In this document: positions 36,757 through 46,419 of the stretch, one piece after another
Layout: each line of letters opens with the position of its first letter
How positions within the stretch are numbered: the first letter of the stretch is position 1
Origin: an uncultured Chryseobacterium sp.
GTDB lineage: Bacteria; Bacteroidota; Bacteroidia; Flavobacteriales; Weeksellaceae
Direction of reading: 5' to 3'
NCBI GenBank assembly: GCA_913775525.1
Contig: CAJYLH010000034.1
Coordinates: forward strand, 1-64,000
Length of the DNA: 64,000 nucleotides
The notes under the pieces: model-generated
What the model was told of the DNA's origin: nothing
Databases searched by the model: none
Seen by the model: the letters and a program-made list of their open reading frames with translations, nothing else
Program-made: the position numbers and the translations under genes

Positions 36757-38058
36757 TTAAATAAGCTCTCCGTAAAGGTCAAACTCTTCTGCTGAAGTAA
36801 TTTTCACTTGGGCAAACTCACCAATGGAAATATATGTGTTTTCAGCCGGCACCAGCACTGTATTGTCCACATCAGGGGAATCATATTCCGTTCTGCCGAT
36901 AAAATAATTGCCTTCCTTCCTGTCGAAAACACATGTATAGACGTGACCTATTTTTTGCTGATTCTTCTCCCAGGAAATCTGCGACTGCAATTCCATAATT
37001 TCTTCTACCCTTGCTTCTTTAACTTCCTGCGGAATATTGTCTTCCAGAACGTGAGCGGTAGTATTTTCTTCATGGGAGTATGTAAAGCATCCCAGTCTGT
37101 CGAATTTTTGTTCTCTCACCCAATCTTTAAGTTCCTGAAATCTCTCCTCTGTTTCTCCCGGATATCCTACAATCAAAGTAGTACGGATGGCCATATCCGG
37201 AACTTTCTCCCTGAACTTGGATAGCAGCGCATCAGTTTTTTCATGTGTCGTTCCTCGCTTCATTGATTTCAACAGGTCCGAGTTGATGTGCTGAAGCGGA
37301 ATATCTATATAGTTGCATATTTTAGGTTCTTCACGGATGATATCCAGAACATCTTCAGGAAACCCGCTTGGAAAAGCATAGTGCAGCCTGATCCATTCAA
37401 TACCGTCAATCTTCACCAATTCTTTTAGGAGATCACCAAGCGCTCTTTTTTTATACAGATCCAATCCGTAATAGGTAAGGTCCTGAGCAATAAGAATCAG
37501 TTCCTTGGTACCGGATTTAGCCAGTTTCTGTGCTTCGGTAACGAGTTTCTCAATCGGAGTAGAAATATGTCCGCCTCTCATTAACGGAATGGCACAGAAA
37601 GAACATGGCCTGTCGCAGCCTTCGGAAATTTTCAGGTAAGCATAATGCTTAGGGGTCGTTGTTAGTCGTTCACCAACCAGCTCATGCTTGTAATCTGCTC
37701 CCAGATGCTTGAGGAGAATCGGCAGATCGCGGGTACCAAAGTACTGGTCTACATCCGGAATCTCCTTGATCAGATCCGGCTTATATCTTTCGGAAAGGCA
37801 TCCGGTTACAAAAACCTTCTCCACTTCCCCCCTGTTTTTTGCTTCCACATAATCCAGGATGGTGTTGATGGATTCTTCTTTGGCATTATCGATAAATCCG
37901 CAGGTATTAATCACCACAATGTCTCCCCTGTCTTCATGAACCACTTCTTTACCATTGGCTTTCAGCTGGCTCATCAGTACTTCAGAATCATAAACATTCT
38001 TGGAGCAGCCCAGCGTTACCACATTGATTTTCTTTTTACCTACAGATTTTGTGCGCAT
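36757..38058 (-). CDS. rimO: Ribosomal protein S12 methylthiotransferase
   Basis: Radical SAM enzyme that adds a methylthio group to an aspartate of ribosomal protein S12. It carries an N-terminal UPF0004 domain with Cys18, Cys53 and Cys87 for one iron-sulfur cluster, the radical SAM site with Cys148, Cys152 and Cys155 in GCDRPCSFC, and a C-terminal TRAM domain (about 370-433). The start at 38058 (MRTKSVGKK) gives 433 residues; the longer reading to 38214 would run through a promoter box and into rfbC and gives no recognisable domain. MiaB is the nearest alternative, but the length and the GCSKNVYDSE start favour RimO. Confidence 0.94.
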   Translation of the reverse strand: MRTKSVGKKKINVVTLGCSKNVYDSEVLMSQLKANGKEVVHEDRGDIVVINTCGFIDNAKEESINTILDYVEAKNRGEVEKVFVTGCLSERYKPDLIKEIPDVDQYFGTRDLPILLKHLGADYKHELVGERLTTTPKHYAYLKISEGCDRPCSFCAIPLMRGGHISTPIEKLVTEAQKLAKSGTKELILIAQDLTYYGLDLYKKRALGDLLKELVKIDGIEWIRLHYAFPSGFPEDVLDIIREEPKICNYIDIPLQHINSDLLKSMKRGTTHEKTDALLSKFREKVPDMAIRTTLIVGYPGETEERFQELKDWVREQKFDRLGCFTYSHEENTTAHVLEDNIPQEVKEARVEEIMELQSQISWEKNQQKIGHVYTCVFDRKEGNYFIGRTEYDSPDVDNTVLVPAENTYISIGEFAQVKITSAEEFDLYGELI

Positions 38059-38077
38059 CTTTTTGATTTTGAGTGTG

Positions 38078-38085
38078 CAAAGATA
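38078..38085 (-). promoter_or_regulatory. -7 promoter box of rimO
   Basis: TATCTTTG on the minus strand fits TAnnTTTG, 19 bases before the chosen rimO start, and supports that start. Confidence 0.45.
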
Positions 38086-38143
38086 CGAATTATTGGAGAG
38101 TTTGGAGTAAAAAATTAGATTACAGCGAAGTTTAATTAATCCA

Positions 38144-38689
38144 TTAAAAGTTCTTGTCTTTGAAGCTTGGAGCGGCTTGATCTTTATCAGAAAGAATTGC
38201 ATCCTCCTCTGCAATTTTCCAATCTATTCCAAGATCCGGATCATTAAATTTCACACTTCCTTCAGATTCTTTATCATAAAAATTATCACATTTATAAGAA
38301 AATATTGCCGTTTCACTAAGTACAGAAAATCCATGTCCAAATCCTCGCGGAATATATAGCTGAAGTTTATTTTTAGCAGTAAGTTCAATCCCGAACCATT
38401 GACCAAAAGTAGGCGAATTTTCTCTTAAATCTACTGCAACATCCCAAACCTTTCCTTCAAGACATGAAACCAGTTTTGCCTGTGCATGTTCCCCTTTTTG
38501 GAGATGAATTCCACGCAGCACTCCATAAGATGATTTTGAAATATTATCCTGCACAAAATGGCCATTCATTCCTGTAAATTCCTCAAATTTTTTCTCATTG
38601 TATTTTTCGAAGAAATAACCTCTGTCATCTACGAATACAGTGGGTTCTATAATATAACAGTCTTTCAAGGGGGTTTGTAAAATTTTCAT
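38144..38689 (-). CDS. rfbC: dTDP-4-dehydrorhamnose 3,5-epimerase
   Basis: Third enzyme of dTDP-L-rhamnose synthesis, in the cytoplasm. The cupin-fold protein of 181 residues has the catalytic His62 in RGIHLQKGEHAQ, VWDVAVDLRENSPTFG, and YIPRGFGHGFSVLS. rfbA, rfbB and rfbD are not in the window, so the gene stands apart from the rest of its pathway. It is the last gene of the polysaccharide locus and lies 13 bases after the secreted TIM-barrel gene. Confidence 0.93.
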   Translation of the reverse strand: MKILQTPLKDCYIIEPTVFVDDRGYFFEKYNEKKFEEFTGMNGHFVQDNISKSSYGVLRGIHLQKGEHAQAKLVSCLEGKVWDVAVDLRENSPTFGQWFGIELTAKNKLQLYIPRGFGHGFSVLSETAIFSYKCDNFYDKESEGSVKFNDPDLGIDWKIAEEDAILSDKDQAAPSFKDKNF

Positions 38690-38702
38690 GTGTAAAATTC
38701 AG

Positions 38703-39893
38703 TTATTTTCTATCTTTGACAAAAATAAGGATATCTCCAGGTAAAATTATATCGCTGTACATTTTTTGTTTCAATAAATTTTCTTCTTTACCTGAAAGGT
38801 TATGTACCTTTTTTAGTGTGGATTTTAATTTGTAATCCAGAATAAGATTTTCACTTAAAGATTTATTTTGTATAATTATAAATTTATTTTTACTGGCAGT
38901 CATAAATGAAATCATTGCATTTTTTCTACGAGTAGAAAACACTTGAAAGGGTTCAGGAACAAATTTTAGTTTGGTTGTCCCTTGAGGAATTTCATCACCT
39001 ATATGGAAAACAGCATCCGATTTAGCTCCTAAAAAAACCCATGCAACTCTCTGAATTTGTTCATTTAATTCTTTTACAATAGTATAAGTAGGCGTAGGAT
39101 TGCCTTGATCGTCTACAATTGCATAAGAATAATGATCTTTTTTCCAATTTGGATCTGAAGTCATCGTCCAGTATGTAAAATATTGTAATCCCTGAGCTCC
39201 ATATAACAAGTTACTGAACTGCTGTAATTTCAGACCTGCAAGAGTAGGCTTCAAATAATCAAAGTGAATAGCTGTACACGCAAAAGCCCAAAATGGTTTA
39301 TTACTGTTGCCAGATTCTCTTCTTACCAATTCAAGATTTTCGTAAAAACCAGGCCTCACTTTATTATTTACCAATGGATAATTATCAAATGATATAAAAG
39401 AAAAAGGTATTTCATTAATCGCCCTTCTAATATAATCAATATATGATAATCCATCTATTTGTTGTAGAGTTGTATAGTTTGGAAAAAGATTTGCATAGAA
39501 AACCGGTGCAGGATCATAAACCTTTATTGTTTCTGCAAATTTTTTGAAATCTTTAAAATCCCTAGGTCTAGGCTCATCTCCCAGATAATAACCTCCTAAA
39601 GCCGCATGGTTTTTGATTTTAGAAATCGACTCTTGAGGTTCAGAATATAGTTCGGGGTAGGAAAGGATTAATTTAATATTAGATTGGCTAGCAGCATCAA
39701 GCGCTTTTAAAGCATTTTGATGATCTGAAAATGTCATTAGACTTATGGAGAAACCTGCCTCCTTCATTTTTTTATAGTTGCTTACAGTAGCATTACTTTC
39801 TGGAATTCCTACAAATCCAAGAATCGGAATTTTCTGCCCTGCGGCAAAAAATGATAAAAAACTTAACGATAATATACTTAAAATTTTCGCCAC
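38703..39893 (-). CDS. Secreted TIM-barrel protein, glycoside-hydrolase-like
   Basis: A 396-residue exported protein (signal peptide about 1-19, ending AAGQ). Alternating segments such as LGFVGIPESN, FSISLMTF, IKLILSYPEL, GGYYLGDEP (105-108 GDEP with Glu107), VFYANLFP, FISFDNYPL (Asp170) and YFTYWTM look like the beta strands of a TIM barrel, as in GH42-like glycosidases. The C-terminal ~100 residues look like a small beta-sandwich. I cannot assign a family with confidence. Its place inside the polysaccharide operon, 4 bases before the sugar transferase stop and 13 bases before rfbC, suggests that it trims or remodels the glycan made here. Confidence 0.6.
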   Translation of the reverse strand: MAKILSILSLSFLSFFAAGQKIPILGFVGIPESNATVSNYKKMKEAGFSISLMTFSDHQNALKALDAASQSNIKLILSYPELYSEPQESISKIKNHAALGGYYLGDEPRPRDFKDFKKFAETIKVYDPAPVFYANLFPNYTTLQQIDGLSYIDYIRRAINEIPFSFISFDNYPLVNNKVRPGFYENLELVRRESGNSNKPFWAFACTAIHFDYLKPTLAGLKLQQFSNLLYGAQGLQYFTYWTMTSDPNWKKDHYSYAIVDDQGNPTPTYTIVKELNEQIQRVAWVFLGAKSDAVFHIGDEIPQGTTKLKFVPEPFQVFSTRRKNAMISFMTASKNKFIIIQNKSLSENLILDYKLKSTLKKVHNLSGKEENLLKQKMYSDIILPGDILIFVKDRK

Positions 39894-39897
39894 CGTT

Positions 39898-40884
39898 TTA
39901 ATTACTATTTAAAGTAAAAATAACTTTCAATGTATTGAATACGATAATTATATCAAATAGTACAGAATAATTTTTGATATAATATAAATCATATTCAAGC
40001 TTTTCCAAATTATTTTCAGGTGTAGCTTTGGGTAGGTTTACCTGTGCCCATCCTGTAACACCAGGCTTGACAAGGTGTCTTAAATCAAACATCGCATTTT
40101 CCTCGTTTGAAATTTTCACAAAATGTGGGCGTTCGGGCCGTGGACCTATGAGGCTCATTTCACCTTTAAGAATATTCCATAGTTGTGGTAGCTCATCTAT
40201 TTTGGTAAGTCGGAGAAATCGCCCAACACCATTTACTCGCTGATCATTTTTTGCTGTAAAATCACCACTATGTTTTGAAACCATAGTTCTGATTTTATAG
40301 ATTTTGAAAGGCTTTGAATTTTTCCCAATACGCTCCTGAGAAAACAGAACGCTTCCTTTAGATGTAAATTTAACTAAGAGAAACCCTAAAAGAATAAGTG
40401 GAATCACAAAAGGTATTAATATAAGACTTACAAGGATATCGATCGATCTTTTAAAATTAAGTTTCTCCTGCTTTTGTCCTATTGAAAAAATATCATCTAC
40501 AAGATACTCATTTTGCAATCTAACCAAGGGTATTCTTTTATTAATATGCTCATAAAACTCATGGGCATCGTATACGGTAATACCTTTATTTCTAGCTGCA
40601 ACAATTTCATTGGCAATATCCTTATGCAGATGAGTTATGTTAGAAGTTTCTAAAATGATTCTACGTATATTAAATTTTTCAAGGTATTCAGTGATAGTAA
40701 TTTTTGACTGCGTAGATTCGTAAACTATGGCTTTGTATTTTTTTTTGAATTTATGATCATTAAAAAGCTTAAGTGAAATATCACTAACATTAATAAAGAG
40801 GCAGACTTTTAAAGTTCCCTTCATCTTAAAAACTTGCTTATTTTCTCTTATTATTACAAAAGCCTTTGTTAAACTTTTCTCCAC
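39898..40884 (-). CDS. Priming sugar transferase (WcaJ/WbaP-type phosphoglycosyltransferase)
   Basis: Transfers the first sugar phosphate from a nucleotide sugar to undecaprenyl phosphate in the inner membrane. The C-terminal ~190 residues hold the conserved domain: [18 protein letters not shown] membrane hairpin, [11 protein letters not shown], the catalytic [24 protein letters not shown] region and GVTGWAQVN. The N-terminal ~130 residues are a partial nucleotide-binding-like module without the four extra membrane helices of full WbaP. A start at 40824 (MKGTLKV) is a good alternative. It is separated from the next upstream gene by about 250 bases without recognisable signals. Confidence 0.88.
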   Translation of the reverse strand: MEKSLTKAFVIIRENKQVFKMKGTLKVCLFINVSDISLKLFNDHKFKKKYKAIVYESTQSKITITEYLEKFNIRRIILETSNITHLHKDIANEIVAARNKGITVYDAHEFYEHINKRIPLVRLQNEYLVDDIFSIGQKQEKLNFKRSIDILVSLILIPFVIPLILLGFLLVKFTSKGSVLFSQERIGKNSKPFKIYKIRTMVSKHSGDFTAKNDQRVNGVGRFLRLTKIDELPQLWNILKGEMSLIGPRPERPHFVKISNEENAMFDLRHLVKPGVTGWAQVNLPKATPENNLEKLEYDLYYIKNYSVLFDIIIVFNTLKVIFTLNSN

Positions 40885-41131
40885 TATATTTCAGTTTGTG
40901 CTTATTACAAGTAGTTATTTTAGCTACATAAAAAACTTCTATAAACAAATATTAATTTCTGTACATCTCAACATTAACAAAATATCTTTCTATTATTAAA
41001 GAAATATGCCTTTGCGAATAATTATTAACCGGTAAATTTAATATTTTTTTATAACAAATTACAGTTTCTATTTTCTTCAATTAAAATTGAGACAATTTTA
41101 CGAAACTTTTTTAGCTTTCACTGTTTAATTA

Positions 41132-42205
41132 TCATTTAATTATAACATTTTTATATAAATCCATGTACTGTAGATACATTTTGTCAATCGTAAATTTTTT
41201 TTTATAGATCAATCTCGCTTCATTACAAAATGATTTAAAAAATTCGCGGTCATTAACTATCTTTTCTATGGCATTTTTAAAATCTAAAACATTATTTTCC
41301 ACTGCAAAACCATTTTCATTATTAAGAATTTCTGATATACCACCAACATTCGAAGCGATTACGGGAACACCAAAACACATAGCCTCAATTATTGAAATAG
41401 GCAATCCTTCATATTTGCTTGGCAATAAAAAAAGATCTGCATATTTTAGATATACATAAGCATCCACAAGCTCTCCAAGCATGGTAATATTAGTGGTATT
41501 GCTTCCATTTCCTTCTTTATTCCCTATCCACACAAATTTGAAGCGTTCATCATTTTTGAAATGATCTGCCACATTGCGAAAAAGCTGGTAATCTTTAGGC
41601 GGGCTAAGCCTAGCAATGGTCATGATTACAATATGATTTTTATGCAGATTCTCCAAATACTCTGAAGCGTATAAACTCACTTCACCTTCGTTAGTTGTAT
41701 AAGTATCTTTTATTCCATTATAAATCATCTCGACATTTTCTGTAATACCTTCAGATACCAAAGCTGCTTTATCGTAATTGCTTACCGCAACAATATATCT
41801 TGCTTTGTTTTTCAAAAGTTTTTCGAAAATAAGAAATTTCCTGTTGGCTGTTCTTACGGAGTCAAAACCGTGGACTGTATAGATGATTCTTTTTGCAGGA
41901 AAAGCAAGTCTACCTAAGAGTCCTATTTTTGATGAATGGAGATGAATAACATCTGGTTTTATCTCCTTATATATCTTTCTAAGTTGCAACAGAGTTAAAA
42001 AATCTTTTAAAGGATTTACTTCTCTCTGAAGTTGATTAATTTTAATTTTAATTATTTTATCATCCAATTGTTTCCACATAGGACCTTCGGATTCTGAAAT
42101 TACATATGTTTGATGACCATCTTTTACTGCACGGTTGCAAATATTTATCAGAACACTTTGTGCTCCTCCTAAATCAGCTAATGTAATGACATGTAAAATT
42201 TTCAT
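41132..42205 (-). CDS. Glycosyltransferase, GT4 (GT-B fold)
   Basis: Retaining glycosyltransferase of 357 residues for repeat-unit assembly. The N-terminus has VITLADLGGAQSVLINI, and the C-terminal donor domain has the EX7E segment in YEGLPISIIEAMCFGVPVIASNVGGISEIL. IYTVHGFDS and VIMTIARLSPPKD are also typical. It is likely to add a sugar to the lipid-linked chain at the cytoplasmic face. The donor sugar cannot be told. Confidence 0.9.
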   Translation of the reverse strand: MKILHVITLADLGGAQSVLINICNRAVKDGHQTYVISESEGPMWKQLDDKIIKIKINQLQREVNPLKDFLTLLQLRKIYKEIKPDVIHLHSSKIGLLGRLAFPAKRIIYTVHGFDSVRTANRKFLIFEKLLKNKARYIVAVSNYDKAALVSEGITENVEMIYNGIKDTYTTNEGEVSLYASEYLENLHKNHIVIMTIARLSPPKDYQLFRNVADHFKNDERFKFVWIGNKEGNGSNTTNITMLGELVDAYVYLKYADLFLLPSKYEGLPISIIEAMCFGVPVIASNVGGISEILNNENGFAVENNVLDFKNAIEKIVNDREFFKSFCNEARLIYKKKFTIDKMYLQYMDLYKNVIIK

Positions 42206-42238
42206 TATGCAAATTATAAAATGTATCTAATCGTGAAA

Positions 42239-43027
42239 TCAATGATTAAAATCCCTTCTTATATTAATTATAATAGGCCATCTGTAAAATTTATTCCAAA
42301 ATGCTTTTAATGTGTACCATCTGTAAGATAGCTTAAATAGCATGGTATTATTGTTTACTGGAAGATTACCTTCTTTTTCTGAAAGAAGAGCACTGGTAGC
42401 CGAAACATTATGCTTATGTCTGCGGTAATATATTTCGGGGCTGTTTAATAAATTAAATTTGCTCTTCTTATGCTTTACAACAAGACCGATCCACAAGTCA
42501 TGAGGAACATCATCAGGGATTGGCAAAATGTATTCTAAAAGTTCTCGTTTGAATGCCATGCAACATCCTAAATATCCCGATTTATAGAGATTTTTCCAGA
42601 AACCAACATTAACATTTTCCAATTTAAACTTTGAAGGGAAAATCGAATTTAAAGATTCGTCAACAATATGGCAATCTGATAATACGAGATCTGCATGTTG
42701 TAGGGCGCCAACCTGCCGCGTTACTTTATCATCCAGCCAAACATCATCCTGATCTGATAAAAAAATAAAATCTCCTTTAGCTCTTATCAGAGCATTTTCA
42801 AAATTTTTTGAAACATAGCCAAACTTGAATTTTTGTTTTTTAGGAGTATGATGATAAACTTTTATGCGGCTATCGTTATAGCGGTCAATAATTGAAAGTG
42901 TTTCGTCATTAGACCCATCATCTGAAATAATGATCTCATCATTTTGGCTCAGTTGTTTCAAAATAGAATCCAACTGTTCCTTTATATATTTTTCACCATT
43001 ATAGGTAGCCATGCATACTGAAATCAT
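42239..43027 (-). CDS. Glycosyltransferase, GT2 (GT-A fold)
   Basis: Inverting glycosyltransferase of 262 residues. It shows CMATYNGEKYIKEQLDSIL, IISDDGSNDET and the metal-binding LSDQDDVWLDD. It is similar to the next gene upstream (same STYNGEK, DDGS and DQDD order), so the two look like a tandem duplication. Its start overlaps that gene's stop by 4 bases. Confidence 0.9.
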   Translation of the reverse strand: MISVCMATYNGEKYIKEQLDSILKQLSQNDEIIISDDGSNDETLSIIDRYNDSRIKVYHHTPKKQKFKFGYVSKNFENALIRAKGDFIFLSDQDDVWLDDKVTRQVGALQHADLVLSDCHIVDESLNSIFPSKFKLENVNVGFWKNLYKSGYLGCCMAFKRELLEYILPIPDDVPHDLWIGLVVKHKKSKFNLLNSPEIYYRRHKHNVSATSALLSEKEGNLPVNNNTMLFKLSYRWYTLKAFWNKFYRWPIIINIRRDFNH

Positions 43028-43851
43028 ATATTTCTAATTATGGTATATCTTAGTTTAAAATAGTAAAATTTGAACATGGAGCCATAATTGAATTCTTTTA
43101 AAAATGCATGCATTTCCATCTGATCTCGGATAGTTTCTTTAATTTTTTTTAATCTTAAAAAAAAGTAACCGACATTTATATTAGTAGCTCCTACCTCATT
43201 TTTTTGATGCTGACGATACAGTATCGTAGGAGTATTTAAGAATACTATTTTTCCATATTTAGCAACTTTCAATGCTATAAAATAATCATGCATTGGTGGT
43301 TTGGTGTTTATCGGGAAAACTATATCTTTGACATTCTGATTGATCAATGTAGTACATCCTGTAACACCATTGCATACTCCTAAGTAATTAAAATCTGATA
43401 AATAACGCTGTTTCAATTTCGCATAACTCCAAAAGGATCTACTGATTTCTTTCAAGTTGGTGTCCACAACTTTTAAATCAGTATGAATTAAAATTGGCAA
43501 ACCAACAGTATACTTCAATTCTGTTTCTTTCATTAAATTTAATGATAAAGAGATTTTATCAGGCTGCCAAATATCATCCTGATCACAAAACATGTAATAT
43601 TCAGCATCCGTATTTTTAAGTAACCAAAGAAATGATTCACAGGCACCTATATTTTCTGAACATTCAAATAAATGTATATTATTATATTTTGTACAAAATC
43701 TTTCAATAATTGACAGTGTACTATCTGTAGACCCATCATCCCGAATAAATAAATCCCAATTCTGAAAAGACTGCACTAATACAGATTCAATCTGTTGCTC
43801 CAAAAATTTTTCTCCATTATATGTCGATAACAGTATAGCAATCTTTTTCAT
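43024..43851 (-). CDS. Glycosyltransferase, GT2 (GT-A fold)
   Basis: Inverting glycosyltransferase, about 275 residues with the start at 43851 (MKKIAILLSTYNGEKF). The longer reading to 43932 would overlap the end of the EpsG-like gene by 85 bases and lacks family resemblance; the short start gives a 4-base overlap. Motifs are STYNGEKFLEQQIESVL, RDDGSTDST and FCDQDDIWQPDK. Related in sequence to the following gene. Confidence 0.9.
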   Translation of the reverse strand: MKKIAILLSTYNGEKFLEQQIESVLVQSFQNWDLFIRDDGSTDSTLSIIERFCTKYNNIHLFECSENIGACESFLWLLKNTDAEYYMFCDQDDIWQPDKISLSLNLMKETELKYTVGLPILIHTDLKVVDTNLKEISRSFWSYAKLKQRYLSDFNYLGVCNGVTGCTTLINQNVKDIVFPINTKPPMHDYFIALKVAKYGKIVFLNTPTILYRQHQKNEVGATNINVGYFFLRLKKIKETIRDQMEMHAFLKEFNYGSMFKFYYFKLRYTIIRNI

Positions 43852-44888
43852 TTTGCAATCAGTTTTACATAGTAAATATCTATAAGCAATAACACTAAAG
43901 CAAGACACCAGATAATGAGTTTGCCTATCCATCTGAATCGTTCTGCAAAAATAAATATAATTGAAGGAAAGAGAATAATTTCTGCAACACCGAAAAGCTC
44001 CTGAATCCTGAAAGCAAATACAGGAATATCAGAGAAAAAAAGGAAAGTAAATAAAGAAATGGCATACATCTTTATAAAGAAATAGAATGATGGTAAATGA
44101 CTACCAACCCTTTCTTGAAAATAAATAAGCAAATAAAGGACAGCAATCCTCAATAAGAATAAAATATTAAATACATTAACCTCGGAATCTTTTATGAAAC
44201 CTGCTTCAGTAGCCTCTTTATAAGTATCAATTTTATCCTGGAAATAAGGAATCGGAATTGAAACATTAAAATAGGTATTAGAGAAATATAATAGATAGCC
44301 TACAGGGACTAAAAAGAGATAAGGCTTTAAGTTTCTCTTAGTATTCCCTACTAAAATAAGAAAAAGAGCCATAGAACTCGATTGATGAAAAAAGATTGCA
44401 AATAGCATGAAAAATAAAAACATAAAATAATTTTTATTATACATGTAAAAACAACCGATTAAAAGAAACCCTGTCGCAACGCCAATCCTGATTTGAGTTA
44501 TTTCATGAAGAATATAATAGTGGCTTAAATAAATTAAAATGGAACCGTATAAAAAGGGACTTAACTTTTTAATACCGTAAAATTTTGCAGAAACACCCAA
44601 TATAGCATAAGTCAATAAGAGATACGTAAAATTTAGTCTGAGATAATTTTTTATAAAATGTTTAATAATTATAAAAGAGTATTCAACATCACTTTTCAGA
44701 TCACTTACCCTCCATTTATAAAAATATACATAATAATCATTATCAATATTCTTATCTCTCAAACCTGCAACAAAGATTAAAACTAAAGCCAGTAAACAAA
44801 GGATAGTGATATTGATTATCTCATTTTTAGGATCAAAAATATAAAAAATTGATACGAGTGCAAATAAAATGAAAAGAAGTAATATCAT
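43848..44888 (-). CDS. EpsG-like polysaccharide polymerase
   Basis: A 346-residue integral membrane protein with about ten hydrophobic segments. The segment GLRDKNIDNDYYVYFYKW matches the EpsG family signature near the N-terminus. EpsG proteins are thought to polymerise repeat units, as Wzy does. It lies 70 bases after the flippase gene and directly before two glycosyltransferases, which fits a Wzx/Wzy-type module. Confidence 0.82.
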   Translation of the reverse strand: MILLLFILFALVSIFYIFDPKNEIINITILCLLALVLIFVAGLRDKNIDNDYYVYFYKWRVSDLKSDVEYSFIIIKHFIKNYLRLNFTYLLLTYAILGVSAKFYGIKKLSPFLYGSILIYLSHYYILHEITQIRIGVATGFLLIGCFYMYNKNYFMFLFFMLFAIFFHQSSSMALFLILVGNTKRNLKPYLFLVPVGYLLYFSNTYFNVSIPIPYFQDKIDTYKEATEAGFIKDSEVNVFNILFLLRIAVLYLLIYFQERVGSHLPSFYFFIKMYAISLFTFLFFSDIPVFAFRIQELFGVAEIILFPSIIFIFAERFRWIGKLIIWCLALVLLLIDIYYVKLIAK

Positions 44889-44958
44889 CTATATTTTAAT
44901 TATTATGATTTGCAAATTAATGGCATTTTCTTATCTCACTCAACTCAAAAGTCGTTAT

Positions 44959-46413
44959 TTAAATTAATTTAAACTTTAATGTATGAAGAATACGCCCCGT
45001 TTCTTTCTCTTTTAAAAGCACTAGCATTAACAAATATATTGCCCAAGAAATAAATGAAGAAAGTAAAAAAAACACCATCCCTTCCGGGAAAAAAAAGACT
45101 ATAGAGACTGAAGCTAATAGCATGATAAAAGAGGCAAGAACAATTTTATAAGTATTAACCGACAATATATCTTTAGGAAGCATCTTTTCTTTTCTTAAAA
45201 ACACAAACATAATAATTATGGCTATCAACTCAGATAAAACTCCGATTACTGCTGCCCCGTTGTGCTGATAATACTTTATAGCAAAAAAATTGGCTCCTAC
45301 GCTGAATATGGCAGATATTACAGTAGCGTAAGTATAAATTTTTTCCTTATTTTGAGGATATAAAATCAGAAACCCCATAAAATATGCTATACTAACAATA
45401 ATACAGAGAGGTGATATGATCCTCATTGTGAGTATAGAAGCGTCAAACCCCGCTCCCGCAATTAAATTGATGATAGGCTTTGCAAAAACTAAAAAATATA
45501 CTGTAAATGGTAAAGAAGCCAGAAGCAAAAAAGTAAAACTTTTGTACAGGTATTTGAAGTATACTTCCTTATCCTCGTTATATAATAACGACAATCTCGG
45601 AAGCATAACCGCACCAATGATCGTGATAAAACTTATGATAAACCGTACCAATTTGTTAGCCACAGAATAATATCCCACATATTTATCCCCTACAATGCTT
45701 CCGATAAGAAAATAATCTATATACATATAGATGCTTACAGAAATAGTTGCAATAAACATCATCAATATAGGTTTAATATGCTTTCTTAGATTTAAGGGTT
45801 TTAAATCCTCTTTTTCTTTGTAAATGACTTTGGAAAGTATAATAAAATTAAGAATATTTGCCCCACAGCTGGTAATAACAATACACAAAGCATAAAAATG
45901 ATCATCTTGTGGGGTTTTTATATACATGAACATGAATATGACCATCAATATCCGCACACCAACATAACGCAGTGTAATGTACAGTTGATCTTCCATCCCC
46001 TGAAAGTACCATTCTGCCCCAATATTGGTTAAAAATATCATAGAACTTAAAATTAAAATAATCGTCCTATAACTGGCAAAATAATTTAAATTATATAGTA
46101 TACCAAATAACAAGCAATAAGATATGACGGTAGTAATTCCAAGTATCAGTAGTAATTCTACTAAAGTCCTTGCTTTTTCTGCAGGTTTATATCTTGTTTT
46201 TGAAATTTCCCTTATACCATACATTGGAATTCCTAAAGCCGTAAACAATAAAAAATAGTTGATAATGGTATTAATATATTCTACTTTACCGATATGTTCT
46301 GCTCCTAAAACCCTATTGAGATAAGGCATAGTAATAATACCAACAGCTGCACCTGAACCTACCCTCAAAACATTGAGTGCATAGTTGGATTTTATACTTA
46401 CTACCCTTTTCAA
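44959..46413 (-). CDS. Oligosaccharide flippase (Wzx family, MATE/MVF fold)
   Basis: A 484-residue membrane protein with about 12-14 helices that moves undecaprenyl-linked repeat units across the inner membrane. Signature segments are NVLRVGSGAAVGIITMPYLNRVLG, GIREISKTR and YVGYYSVANKLVRFI. It is clearly related to a second flippase at the other end of the locus (61371-62831), with the same GKVEYINT / GKVDFINS and QHNGAAVIGVLSEL / QHVGAAILVAVAEL segments. Each probably serves its own repeat unit. Confidence 0.92.
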   Translation of the reverse strand: MKRVVSIKSNYALNVLRVGSGAAVGIITMPYLNRVLGAEHIGKVEYINTIINYFLLFTALGIPMYGIREISKTRYKPAEKARTLVELLLILGITTVISYCLLFGILYNLNYFASYRTIILILSSMIFLTNIGAEWYFQGMEDQLYITLRYVGVRILMVIFMFMYIKTPQDDHFYALCIVITSCGANILNFIILSKVIYKEKEDLKPLNLRKHIKPILMMFIATISVSIYMYIDYFLIGSIVGDKYVGYYSVANKLVRFIISFITIIGAVMLPRLSLLYNEDKEVYFKYLYKSFTFLLLASLPFTVYFLVFAKPIINLIAGAGFDASILTMRIISPLCIIVSIAYFMGFLILYPQNKEKIYTYATVISAIFSVGANFFAIKYYQHNGAAVIGVLSELIAIIIMFVFLRKEKMLPKDILSVNTYKIVLASFIMLLASVSIVFFFPEGMVFFLLSSFISWAIYLLMLVLLKEKETGRILHTLKFKLI

Positions 46414-46419
46414 AATAAG

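Noticed and set aside
38059-38214. N-terminal extension of RimO
   Set aside because: It overlaps rfbC, contains a -7 promoter box and adds nothing like the family.
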